Positions 27,515-34,515 of a DNA stretch of 46,535 bases are shown here, in pieces. The DNA is taken from the NCBI GenBank assembly GCA_021846225.1, contig JAJZCG010000009.1, positions 1-46,535 on the forward strand, in the 5' to 3' direction. Numbering within the stretch: position 1 is the first letter of the stretch; each line of letters opens with the position of its first letter. The notes below the pieces were generated by a model. It saw nothing but the letters and a program-made list of their open reading frames with translations, ran no database searches and was not told the origin of the DNA. Origin of the DNA: Pseudomonadota bacterium. Lineage in GTDB: Bacteria; Pseudomonadota; Alphaproteobacteria; Acetobacterales; Acetobacteraceae. The position numbers and the translations under genes were made by a program.

Positions 27515-28762
27515 TTAGTCTTTCGCGGGCGCTTCGATTTCCGGCGCCTCAAGATCGGGCGTTTCAACCTCGGGCGCTTCGACCTCGGGCGCTTCGACCT
27601 CGGGCAGCTCGTGCGCGGGGGCTGTTTCGAGCGCTCCATCCGGCGCCGCGGCGGCGGATTTCGGGGCAGCACCGGCCGAAGTTTCCTCAGATTGCGGTGG
27701 GGCGGCTGACCCCACGCTCCCGGCGCTGGCCGGGGCGCCGATCAGATCCTCGGCCTCGAACATTTCAGTTTCGATCTGGTCGATCGTGATGGAGTCCGCG
27801 GCGGTCAGCTCCCCCTGAATTTCGACCAGATGCTGACCATTGAGATCCAGCCCCGCCGGGGCGCCGGAGGCGGCAAGACCATCGGCGGTGACGAGCTGTC
27901 CCTTGGCGCTGGTCTGGAAATAGCCGCGGACCTCAACCAGGGTTCCCGGCGCGCCGAGCGCAACCGGCGCGGGAATGGCGGCGGCGGCCAGCAGGCCCTG
28001 GGGGCTGATGGTGCCGCTGACGATGACCCGCTCGCCGGGGGCAAGCCCCGCCGTGAGGCCGGGCGGCGCCTGCATGCTGGTGCCCGCGACCGCCAGCCGG
28101 CCGGGCGCCAGCGAGGTGACTTCCGCCGCCAGCTGAAAACGATTGCCCGGGGGCAAGGAAGTTACCCGCTGGGCAACCCAGTCGCCTGAGAGTCTGGGCA
28201 GCGCGGAGACCGCAACCAGCGCGCCGGCGCGCATGCCGGAAAAAAGCGCCTGGCCATGCGCCGCGACCACATGCTGCCCCAGCACGACGGCACTGCGGCC
28301 ATCGGCGGCGATATGGCTCACCTCGCCGATGATGGGGTGAACGACGGTGATTTCCCTGGCGTAGCCGCCGTGCGGCGTGGTGACAACGCCTTTCACCTCG
28401 GCCGTTTCGCCCACGCGCAGCGAGGATACCGTGGCGGGGGCGCCGTCGATGACGACCAGCGTGCGGCCATCGAGCGCATATTCACGGCCGTTCACGAACA
28501 CGCTGCCAAAAGCCTGGATGGGCCCATAGCCGGTGATCGGCATGCCGGGGCGGGCGATGCCCGTGCCGCCGATGCCGCCGGGGCCGGAACTGACGCCCGT
28601 GCCGCCGATGCCGCCGGGCTCACCGCCGGATGCCTGAGCCCGCGCCGGAGCTGGCGCGGCGCAGAGAGAAAACACGGCCACTGCCAGCCCGAGCAGCACG
28701 CCAGCCCCCCCGCGCGCGGCCCGCCCGGGGCGTTGCGCAGGGGGTTGCGGGGGCGATGCCAT
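27515..28762 (-). CDS. DUF5666 domain secreted protein with acidic repeat tail
   Basis: About 415 residues. A signal peptide with a long charged front ends near APARAQA (about residue 44). Two copies of PGGIGGTG follow (residues about 50-72), then three or four OB-like beta segments typical of DUF5666 (FGSVFVNGREY, AEVKGVVTTPHGGYA, VSGTISPQG, VEVRGYFQTSAKGQ). The C-terminus is a low-complexity tail of EVEAP/EIEAP pentads, built on 15-bp tandem DNA repeats around 27560-27605. The start ATG 28762 lies one base after the stop of the upstream DUF6502 gene. In-frame ATGs at 28792 and 28807 fall inside that gene and look accidental. Function unknown; surface or periplasmic binding is a guess. Confidence 0.78.
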   Translation of the reverse strand: MASPPQPPAQRPGRAARGGAGVLLGLAVAVFSLCAAPAPARAQASGGEPGGIGGTGVSSGPGGIGGTGIARPGMPITGYGPIQAFGSVFVNGREYALDGRTLVVIDGAPATVSSLRVGETAEVKGVVTTPHGGYAREITVVHPIIGEVSHIAADGRSAVVLGQHVVAAHGQALFSGMRAGALVAVSALPRLSGDWVAQRVTSLPPGNRFQLAAEVTSLAPGRLAVAGTSMQAPPGLTAGLAPGERVIVSGTISPQGLLAAAAIPAPVALGAPGTLVEVRGYFQTSAKGQLVTADGLAASGAPAGLDLNGQHLVEIQGELTAADSITIDQIETEMFEAEDLIGAPASAGSVGSAAPPQSEETSAGAAPKSAAAAPDGALETAPAHELPEVEAPEVEAPEVETPDLEAPEIEAPAKD

Positions 28763-28763
28763 G

Positions 28764-29585
28764 TCAGGCTTGGTCTTCGGTGCTGGTTTCATAGTAATAC
28801 ACGCCAAGGCGCAGCCGTTTCAGCGGCTGGCCCGCGGCCTCGGACTCGGGGGGTGGGCTGCTGTCCAGCAATTTGGCGTTGGCCCGCCTGAGCATTCTGT
28901 CCGCCATTTCGCTGAGCATGGGACGGACCGCTTCCAACTGGCTGTCAGTCATCGCGTTGTGGAAGAGCGCGCGTTCGATGAACGGGCGGTTGCCCGGTTC
29001 CAGATTATGCAGCCCGCTGCGCAGATGATCGCTCACATTGGCGGCGAGAAACAGCATCTTGTCCTGCGGCGTGCCCGGGGTGAAGGCCGCCCGCAGCAGA
29101 TACAGCCGATCCTCATCGTCACGCTCGACGATCCCCGCCCGGTGCAGTTCCTCGATCACGGTGCGGGCCCGGACATCGACCTTGGCCGCGCGCAGCAGGG
29201 AATCGAAATTTGGTTCAGGGTCGCTGCCGCGCGTGCCCAGATGGGTTGGCTCGCCCTCGGCATCGAGAAAGGCCGGGGCGGAGACCCATGTCGCCACCAC
29301 GCGCGCGGCCATGTTGACGCCCGCCATCGGGTCGCGTGTTTCACTCCGGCGCGCCTGCAACGCGTCATCGCGCAGGCGTTTGACCTCGCGGCGGTTGATG
29401 CCGGTAACCAGGCTGATGCTGCTGTCCGTCGGCGCATCCTCGGCGTTGTGCCGGCCGAGCGCCTCCTCGACGTAGATTTTTTTCAGCAGGTCGCGCAGCG
29501 CGATATAGCCCAGCCCCCGCTGCATCAGATAGGCGATGAGCGGGCTGAGCAGGCGGCGCACCATGGTTTCTACATCTGCGTCCAT
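28764..29585 (-). CDS. DUF6502 family protein
   Basis: 273-residue cytoplasmic protein. The N-terminal part (MVRRLLSPLIAYLMQRGLGYIALRDLLKKIYVEEAL) and the VTGINRREVKRLRD segment look like a helix-turn-helix or winged-helix region. A second winged-helix-like stretch is LHRAGIVERDDEDRLYLLRAAF. These features suggest a DNA-binding or regulatory role, but no function is established to my knowledge. ATG 29585 has AGGA upstream; the frame is open to 29657. It directly precedes the DUF5666 gene with one base between them, and this pairing recurs in related bacteria. Confidence 0.82.
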   Translation of the reverse strand: MDADVETMVRRLLSPLIAYLMQRGLGYIALRDLLKKIYVEEALGRHNAEDAPTDSSISLVTGINRREVKRLRDDALQARRSETRDPMAGVNMAARVVATWVSAPAFLDAEGEPTHLGTRGSDPEPNFDSLLRAAKVDVRARTVIEELHRAGIVERDDEDRLYLLRAAFTPGTPQDKMLFLAANVSDHLRSGLHNLEPGNRPFIERALFHNAMTDSQLEAVRPMLSEMADRMLRRANAKLLDSSPPPESEAAGQPLKRLRLGVYYYETSTEDQA

Positions 29586-29790
29586 CGAGTCCTGTGCTAT
29601 TCCCCCACGGCGGGCATGACCAGGGCCGCGCCCTGAAACTGTGTGACTTTGTTCCACATAGCGGCACGCGCGGGTTTTGCAAGTGGCGGACGGGGAAAGC
29701 CGTTATTCATCGAACGCCAGCCTGAGGCCAGATGAAATGCTCCGGCTGAAATGCAGCATCATTGTTCAACGTATGGTTGCCCCCGCGCCG

Positions 29791-30027
29791 CTATCCGCAG
29801 GCGCCGGACACTGCTTTGGACCGGCCGGCCGCAGCGGCTCTGGCGCCAACCGGGATCAGCATGAACAAAAAAGCACCGGCGGGAAACGCAACGGCGAGGA
29901 AAACGCCGGCGAGCGAAATATCCCGGTTCAGTATCCGGCACGCCGAGAGGACAAAAACCCCCAGGAGGGCGAAGAGCGCATAATCAGCCGCCGACATGGA
30001 TTTGAAGATGGAGATGAAAAATGACAA
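29791..30027 (-). CDS. Small membrane protein, hypothetical
   Basis: 78-residue ORF with two strongly hydrophobic segments (about residues 17-31 and 39-58) and a basic, Ala-rich tail. TTG 30027 has AAAGG 8 bases upstream; ATG 29997 would give 68 residues. I recognise no family. It fills the otherwise empty stretch 29586-30117. It could be real because both hydrophobic segments are clean, but it has no visible partner. Confidence 0.4.
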   Translation of the reverse strand: MSFFISIFKSMSAADYALFALLGVFVLSACRILNRDISLAGVFLAVAFPAGAFLFMLIPVGARAAAAGRSKAVSGACG

Positions 30028-30117
30028 TGCTTGGGCCTTTCGTGCCGGGCCGTGTAGGTTTGCGGGGGGGCTTTGCCGCGCGGCGCGGCGCGGGTGGTCT
30101 GAGGGCTGAATCGCCCC

Positions 30118-30783
30118 CTAATATATTTCAGCCGGTATTTTAGGCTTCAGGATGGCGATGCCATCAAGCCTGAGCTTGCTGCCCAGCAGTTCAACCACGC
30201 TGCGGGCATCGGCGTCTCGCTCCAGATGCGAATGCAGCATCACCCCGGCCAGCGAACGGTCGGGAAATCGGGAGAGACCTTCCGCCGCGGTGGTGCTCAG
30301 GATCGTGGCACCAGATTGCGCGGCTTGCGTACGGGCGCGGGTGGAAAGCTCCGGGAATGCTTCCAGCCCATAGATGGAGAAACGCCGCGAAATGGACTTC
30401 AGCGTTTCACGGTGGCAGCCGACATCCACCACATTGCCTGAGTCGGGGCCCAGATGATTCAAAAGCTCGTGAGGCTGTAGCATGGAAAACATGAACCGCC
30501 GCCAGCTTGTCGCACGGTCCACCCAGTGCAGAAGCACATCGCCCGGATGTGCCAAGGCGCCATCCGCGCGCGGCGCATCCGCCGTGGGGCCGGCGGCCAG
30601 GGGGGCGTAAGTGAACCCGCAATTCCCGCACGCAACGAGCTTGCGGCCGGTTTTGGCGAAGGCCAGCTCCCGGGCGGCGGCGGCGGCGGTTTCACAGACC
30701 AGGCAGTCACGCAATCGCACGGGCCGGGAATTCTCCGGCGTGGCAGGTTCAGCCGGCACTGCGACCGCCGCCGAACGAGACAA
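30118..30783 (-). CDS. Zn-ribbon SAM-methyltransferase-like protein, degenerate
   Basis: 221 residues. An N-terminal zinc-ribbon-like pair (CLVCE at about residue 27 and CGNCGF at about 52) is the usual start of methyltransferases found in polysaccharide clusters. The SAM domain that follows is altered: motif I reads VVDVGCHRETL where the family has GCGTG or similar. The strand SLAGVMLHSHLERDADAR keeps a trace of the core. The protein stops at ILKPKIPAEIY, where homologues continue for 50 residues or more, so it looks truncated. TTG 30783 is the only upstream start (TGA lies just before). It may be inactive, a decaying gene, or a divergent non-catalytic protein. Confidence 0.55.
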   Translation of the reverse strand: MSRSAAVAVPAEPATPENSRPVRLRDCLVCETAAAAARELAFAKTGRKLVACGNCGFTYAPLAAGPTADAPRADGALAHPGDVLLHWVDRATSWRRFMFSMLQPHELLNHLGPDSGNVVDVGCHRETLKSISRRFSIYGLEAFPELSTRARTQAAQSGATILSTTAAEGLSRFPDRSLAGVMLHSHLERDADARSVVELLGSKLRLDGIAILKPKIPAEIY

Positions 30784-30973
30784 CCCTACGACGCTTCACC
30801 TGGAATGCTCCCATCGCTTCTCGGGACACGCCCGTCTTCACGCTACGATAAGCGCGATTGCGAGGCAGGTGTGCCGGTACAACTCCATATCGTGGAATAA
30901 AATCCCACAGTCAAGCAAGAAAAAACTACTTTGGATTGTACTCAGGAATAGATAACAATTAGAAAACCCTATC

Positions 30974-31804
30974 TCAGAATTTTTCGGTGAACCCCATGCC
31001 CGCGCCAAATTTTGGACTGTTGGGGGTCAGGCCGCGGGTCAGATAGGTCTGAAAATCAAGCGTGGGGCTGATCCTGACGGTGTAGGCGGCGATCAACTGT
31101 TCGAACGGCCCTACCCCGCGCTGAGGCGTGCCATTGTCCAAGAACAGCGCGGTGACATAGCCATGATAGGGCACGACGAGGCTGGCGCCGGCTTCAAATG
31201 TTAGTGTGTTGCGCAGCTTTAACCCGCGCGCGCGGCCGGCTATCCGGTAGCCGGCCCGCGCATAGGGCAGCAGGCGGCCGGAAATGTTCCATTCAAAATG
31301 GCTGCCAAATTCGACATCGGGCTGACCGGTGCCAAGCCCGCTGGACCGCGAGGCCGTGGGGATCTTGATCTTCACATAAGGCCTGATGGAGGGGCTGAGG
31401 CCGGAGGTGTCGAGCACACGGTAGGAGGCGGCGGCCCAGATGTCGCCCAGGCCGGTGCGCCATACGGGGTGGCCGCTGGTCTGGATCACCGAACCGCCGT
31501 TCAGCAGCCCCGCGCCCTGGAGCGCGATGTAGGGAATTTCCAGCCGCGTGCGCAACCTGGCGCCGTGGTATTCCAGGCTCAACGGCAGTTCATAGACCCG
31601 GATGGTATGCGCGGTTGCGAACGTTCCGCCGAAATAGGACGGCTCCACACTGATGCTGAAGGGGTGGGCTTGTTGCGCCCGCGCGAACGCGGGAAGGCAC
31701 GGGCCGAGCAGGCAACCGCCGGTCAGCAGCGCCGCCATGCGGAAGCGCCGCCGCTTGCGTGGCACAGCGGCGGATTTAGAGGTGGCGCCTTGCGGAACTG
31801 TCAT
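30974..31804 (-). CDS. Outer-membrane beta-barrel protein
   Basis: 276 residues. The N-terminus has a basic stretch (RKRRRF) then a hydrophobic segment ending at FARA, a signal peptide with a long front part; ATG at residue 23 is an alternative start. The mature part is made of alternating strands (IRVYELPLSLEYHGARLRTR, WAAASYRVLD, PYVKIKIPTASRSSGLGTG) and ends in Phe, which suits a barrel of about 12 strands. It resembles the DUF/transporter family seen beside aromatic or efflux genes. Substrate unknown. Upstream 117 bp separate it from the TauE gene. Confidence 0.7.
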   Translation of the reverse strand: MTVPQGATSKSAAVPRKRRRFRMAALLTGGCLLGPCLPAFARAQQAHPFSISVEPSYFGGTFATAHTIRVYELPLSLEYHGARLRTRLEIPYIALQGAGLLNGGSVIQTSGHPVWRTGLGDIWAAASYRVLDTSGLSPSIRPYVKIKIPTASRSSGLGTGQPDVEFGSHFEWNISGRLLPYARAGYRIAGRARGLKLRNTLTFEAGASLVVPYHGYVTALFLDNGTPQRGVGPFEQLIAAYTVRISPTLDFQTYLTRGLTPNSPKFGAGMGFTEKF

Positions 31805-31921
31805 CTGATGAGGGAATTATCCGGAAAAACAGAATGTAAGCAAGCTTGCCGCGCGCGGCACGCCAGCGCGCCCCGGAAACGCGAATCCCCCTCAAGGCCC
31901 CAAGGCCGCTGCGCCGCGGGA

Positions 31922-32674
31922 TCAGCCCGCGTGCAGGAACAGGCCGATGGTGAGCAGGATGCCGATGGCGGTGATGCTGACACGCAGCACGGTTTCGTTG
32001 ATCCGCCGGAGCATGTAGACGCCAAGCTGGCCGCCCAGAATGGCGCAGACCGCGACCAGCAGGACGATATACCATTGCACGCGGGTCTGCACGATGAAGA
32101 TGACGACGGCCGCGACATTGATGACGCCCGCCAGCATGTTCTTGGTCGCGCCGGCGTGGCGCACGGAAAGCCCGGCCGCGGTGAGTGCCGCCAGCATGAG
32201 AATGCCGATGCCGCCGCCAAAATAGCCGCCGTAAATCGCGATAAGCATTTGCGAGACCATGGCGGCGCGCGGGGTGATGTGGGCGGGCTCGTCCTCGGCG
32301 CGTTTTTTGGCGGCAAAGCTGCCCCAGGCGAAAACGGCGGTGGCGAACAGCACCAGATAAGGCACGAGATGGGTGAAAATGCTGACCGGGGTGGCGAGCA
32401 GCAGGACCGCGCCGATTCCCCCGCCAATCAGGCTGATGACGCAGAGCATGCCGATGGAAAGGCCCGCCGCGCCCTCCACCAGGCTGCGCCCGGCGAGCGA
32501 GGTTGTCACCTGGCCGGGGAACAGCGCGATGGTGGAGGTGATATTGGCGGCGAGCGGGTTGAGCCCGCTGAACAGCAGAGCCGGGAACACCAGGAACGAG
32601 CCGCCGCCGGCCAGCGCGTTCTGCGCGCCGGCGATGAAGGAGGCCAGCGCCAGGAGGATCAACGCCAGGGTCAT
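31922..32674 (-). CDS. Sulfite exporter TauE/SafE family protein
   Basis: 250-residue membrane protein with about eight hydrophobic helices. The family signature is present twice in related form: GAQNALAGGGSFLVFPALL near the N-terminus and GGYFGGGIGILMLAAL in the second half. The family moves sulfite, sulfonates or other organic anions; the substrate here is unknown. ATG 32674 overlaps the stop of the upstream PfkB kinase by 4 bases (ATGA), so the two are co-translated. Confidence 0.88.
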   Translation of the reverse strand: MTLALILLALASFIAGAQNALAGGGSFLVFPALLFSGLNPLAANITSTIALFPGQVTTSLAGRSLVEGAAGLSIGMLCVISLIGGGIGAVLLLATPVSIFTHLVPYLVLFATAVFAWGSFAAKKRAEDEPAHITPRAAMVSQMLIAIYGGYFGGGIGILMLAALTAAGLSVRHAGATKNMLAGVINVAAVVIFIVQTRVQWYIVLLVAVCAILGGQLGVYMLRRINETVLRVSITAIGILLTIGLFLHAG

Positions 32675-33657
32675 GCGATTGAAACCAGCGCTCGCAGCTC
32701 ATCGGCCGGTGGGCGCGCGCCGATCCGGCTGATCGCCAGCGCCGCGGCCCTGGCGCCCAGCACGCCGGCGGCGTGCAGGCTGGCGCCCTTGGTGTAGGCG
32801 GTGAGGAAGCCCGCGGCGTAGGCATCGCCAGCGCCGGTGGAGTCCACCACCTGGGTTGGCGCCGCGGCGACATGGGTTTGCGTGCCCTCGTGCAGGATGA
32901 TGCTGCCGGCCTCGCTGCGGGTGAGCACCGCGAGGTTGATCTCGCGGGCGGCATCCGCTGCCGCCTCGGCGAAGTCGTTACGCTGATACAGGCTGCAAAT
33001 TTCAGCCTCGTTGGCGAAGATGATGTCAACGCCTTCAGCGATGAGGCGGCGGAAGCCGTCGCGGTGGCGGTCGACACAGAACGCGTCCGAGAGGGAGAGA
33101 GCGGTTTTCTGCCCCGCCGCGCGGGCGGTTCGGGCGGCTTCGGCGAAGGCTGCCTGGGCGGCCGGGGGATCAAACAGATACCCTTCCAGATAGGTGACGG
33201 CGGAGGCGGCGATGACGGTCTCGTCCAGATCGGCGAGCGAGAATTCGCCGCCCGCGCCGAGGTAGGTGTTCATGGTGCGCTGGCCGTCTGGCGTGACCAG
33301 GATGAGGCTGCGCGCGGTGGGAATGTGCGCCTGCAGCGGCGCGGTGGGGTAATGCACGCCATGCGCGGTGATCTCGCGGCGGAAGGTCTCGCCCATCTCG
33401 TCCGCCGCGACCTTGCCGAGGAAGGCGGCGCGCGCGCCAAGCGCTGCGGCCACCGCGCAGGTGTTGGCAACCGAGCCGCCTGAAGCGGTCAACCCGCCCT
33501 GCATGGCGGCGGTGAGTTTGGTGGCGGTGTCAGCGTCAATCAGCGACATGCCGCCCTTTAGCATGCCGTGGCGGCTTAAAAATGCGTCATCGGTTGGCAA
33601 CAAGAGGTCAACGATGGCATTGCCGATGCCGGTAATATCGTAACGGGTGACGGCCAT
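32671..33657 (-). CDS. PfkB family kinase (adenosine-kinase-like)
   Basis: 328-residue ribokinase-fold sugar or nucleoside kinase. The N-terminal ITGIGNAIVDLL, the glycine-rich GGSVANTCAVAAALG, and the C-terminal PfkB signature VDSTGAGDAYAAGF with the catalytic Asp278 are clear. The early part (NAIVD, then LIDADTATKL) resembles adenosine kinase, and such alphaproteobacterial genes are often annotated so; ribose or another sugar is possible. GGAGAG precedes ATG 33657. It is followed by the TauE/SafE gene with a 4-base overlap and divergent from bactofilin across 142 bp. Confidence 0.88.
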   Translation of the reverse strand: MAVTRYDITGIGNAIVDLLLPTDDAFLSRHGMLKGGMSLIDADTATKLTAAMQGGLTASGGSVANTCAVAAALGARAAFLGKVAADEMGETFRREITAHGVHYPTAPLQAHIPTARSLILVTPDGQRTMNTYLGAGGEFSLADLDETVIAASAVTYLEGYLFDPPAAQAAFAEAARTARAAGQKTALSLSDAFCVDRHRDGFRRLIAEGVDIIFANEAEICSLYQRNDFAEAAADAAREINLAVLTRSEAGSIILHEGTQTHVAAAPTQVVDSTGAGDAYAAGFLTAYTKGASLHAAGVLGARAAALAISRIGARPPADELRALVSIA

Positions 33658-33799
33658 GCTGGTCTCTCCAATGGTTTTGCGCCCGGCGATACCACTGCTC
33701 GCGCCACGCGGGCAAATGTTGGGGCCGCATGGCTGAGGTTGTCCCGGGACGGCGGCCCGTGCTAGCCAAGCGCTATCATTTTTGTGCCAGGGAGGATTC

Positions 33800-34402
33800 G
33801 TGTTCAACAAACGCAAGCCTGAAGAGCCGAAACCCGCAGCAGCGCCGCTGCCGGCCGCCGAGACCCCGGCGCCGCCAGCCCCGGCCGCCGCCCCTGATGA
33901 CGCCACGGCCGCCTTCACGGCGCAATACAATTTCAAGGAGACTCCCATGGCCCGTTCCCCGTTCACGCCGCATATGCCCGCCCCCGCCACCGCCGCCGTA
34001 CCGGCGCGCTCCACCGTGAGCAGCACCGCCGCCGCCACGCCGCGCGATGACGGCCAGCGCCGCACGCTCGTGGTCGGCCGCGGCATCAGCGTGCAGGGCA
34101 CCGTGCAGGATGCCGAGCGCCTGGTGGTTGAAGGCACCGTGGAAGCCGCCATGATCAACGGTCTGGTCGAACTCTCCATCGCCCAGGGCGGCTTGTTCAA
34201 AGGTGAGGTCGAGGTGGATGAGGCCGAGGTCGCGGGGACCATCGATGGTACGCTGGTCGCCCGGCATGCGCTCATCGTCCGTTCCTCGGGCCGGGTGCTG
34301 GGCACCGCGCGGTGCCGCCGCCTGCAGGTGGAAGACGGCGGGCAGATTACCGGGCGCATCGAGATGATGACCGACACCGGCATTCCCGCGCACGAGGATT
34401 AA
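33800..34402 (+). CDS. Bactofilin (DUF583) cytoskeletal protein
   Basis: Polymer-forming beta-helix protein, 200 residues. The core (residues about 85-190) has the repeated hydrophobic strands of bactofilins: LVVGRGISVQGTVQDAERLVVEG, AEVAGTIDGTLVARHALIV, SGRVLGTARCRRLQVEDGGQI. The N-terminal 80 residues are Pro/Ala-rich and disordered. GTG 33800 is the start, with GGGAGG 5 bases upstream. A second well-spaced start, ATG 33947 with AAGGAG about 7 bases upstream, would give a 151-residue form lacking the first 49 residues. Bactofilins organise cell-wall or envelope synthesis at local sites. It is convergent with the GH17 gene, with a terminator between. Confidence 0.88.
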   Translation: MFNKRKPEEPKPAAAPLPAAETPAPPAPAAAPDDATAAFTAQYNFKETPMARSPFTPHMPAPATAAVPARSTVSSTAAATPRDDGQRRTLVVGRGISVQGTVQDAERLVVEGTVEAAMINGLVELSIAQGGLFKGEVEVDEAEVAGTIDGTLVARHALIVRSSGRVLGTARCRRLQVEDGGQITGRIEMMTDTGIPAHED

Positions 34403-34433
34403 GCGAAGCGGATTAAGCGAGGCGGGGTTTAGA

Positions 34434-34450
34434 GCCGGATGTCATCCGGC
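34434..34450. repeat. Short palindrome GCCGGATG-T-CATCCGGC
   Basis: Perfect 8-bp inverted repeat around one base, 31 bp after the bactofilin stop and before the terminator. It may form a small RNA hairpin or be a binding site. Confidence 0.5.
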
Positions 34451-34480
34451 CCTCAATTACAAAGATAGAGGACGAAGATT

Positions 34481-34510
34481 AAGGCCGGGGCGCGTCTCCC
34501 GGCCTTTTTT
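34481..34510 (+). terminator. Rho-independent terminator after bactofilin
   Basis: 9-bp stem AAGGCCGGG / CCCGGCCTT with an 8-base loop, running into six T (34505-34510). It lies 78 bp after the bactofilin stop and 5 bp before the end of the convergent GH17 gene. Confidence 0.9.
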
Positions 34511-34515
34511 ATGGC

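Noticed and set aside
30611-30955. 114-residue plus-strand ORF
   Set aside because: Mostly antisense to the Zn-ribbon methyltransferase-like gene and without hydrophobic or domain pattern.
31776-33173. 465-residue minus-strand open frame
   Set aside because: Different frame of the PfkB kinase and TauE genes on the same strand; Arg/Pro-rich without any domain.
33658-34383. N-terminal extension of the PfkB kinase to 34383
   Set aside because: It runs antisense through bactofilin; the kinase family starts at ATG 33657, which has its own GGAGAG.
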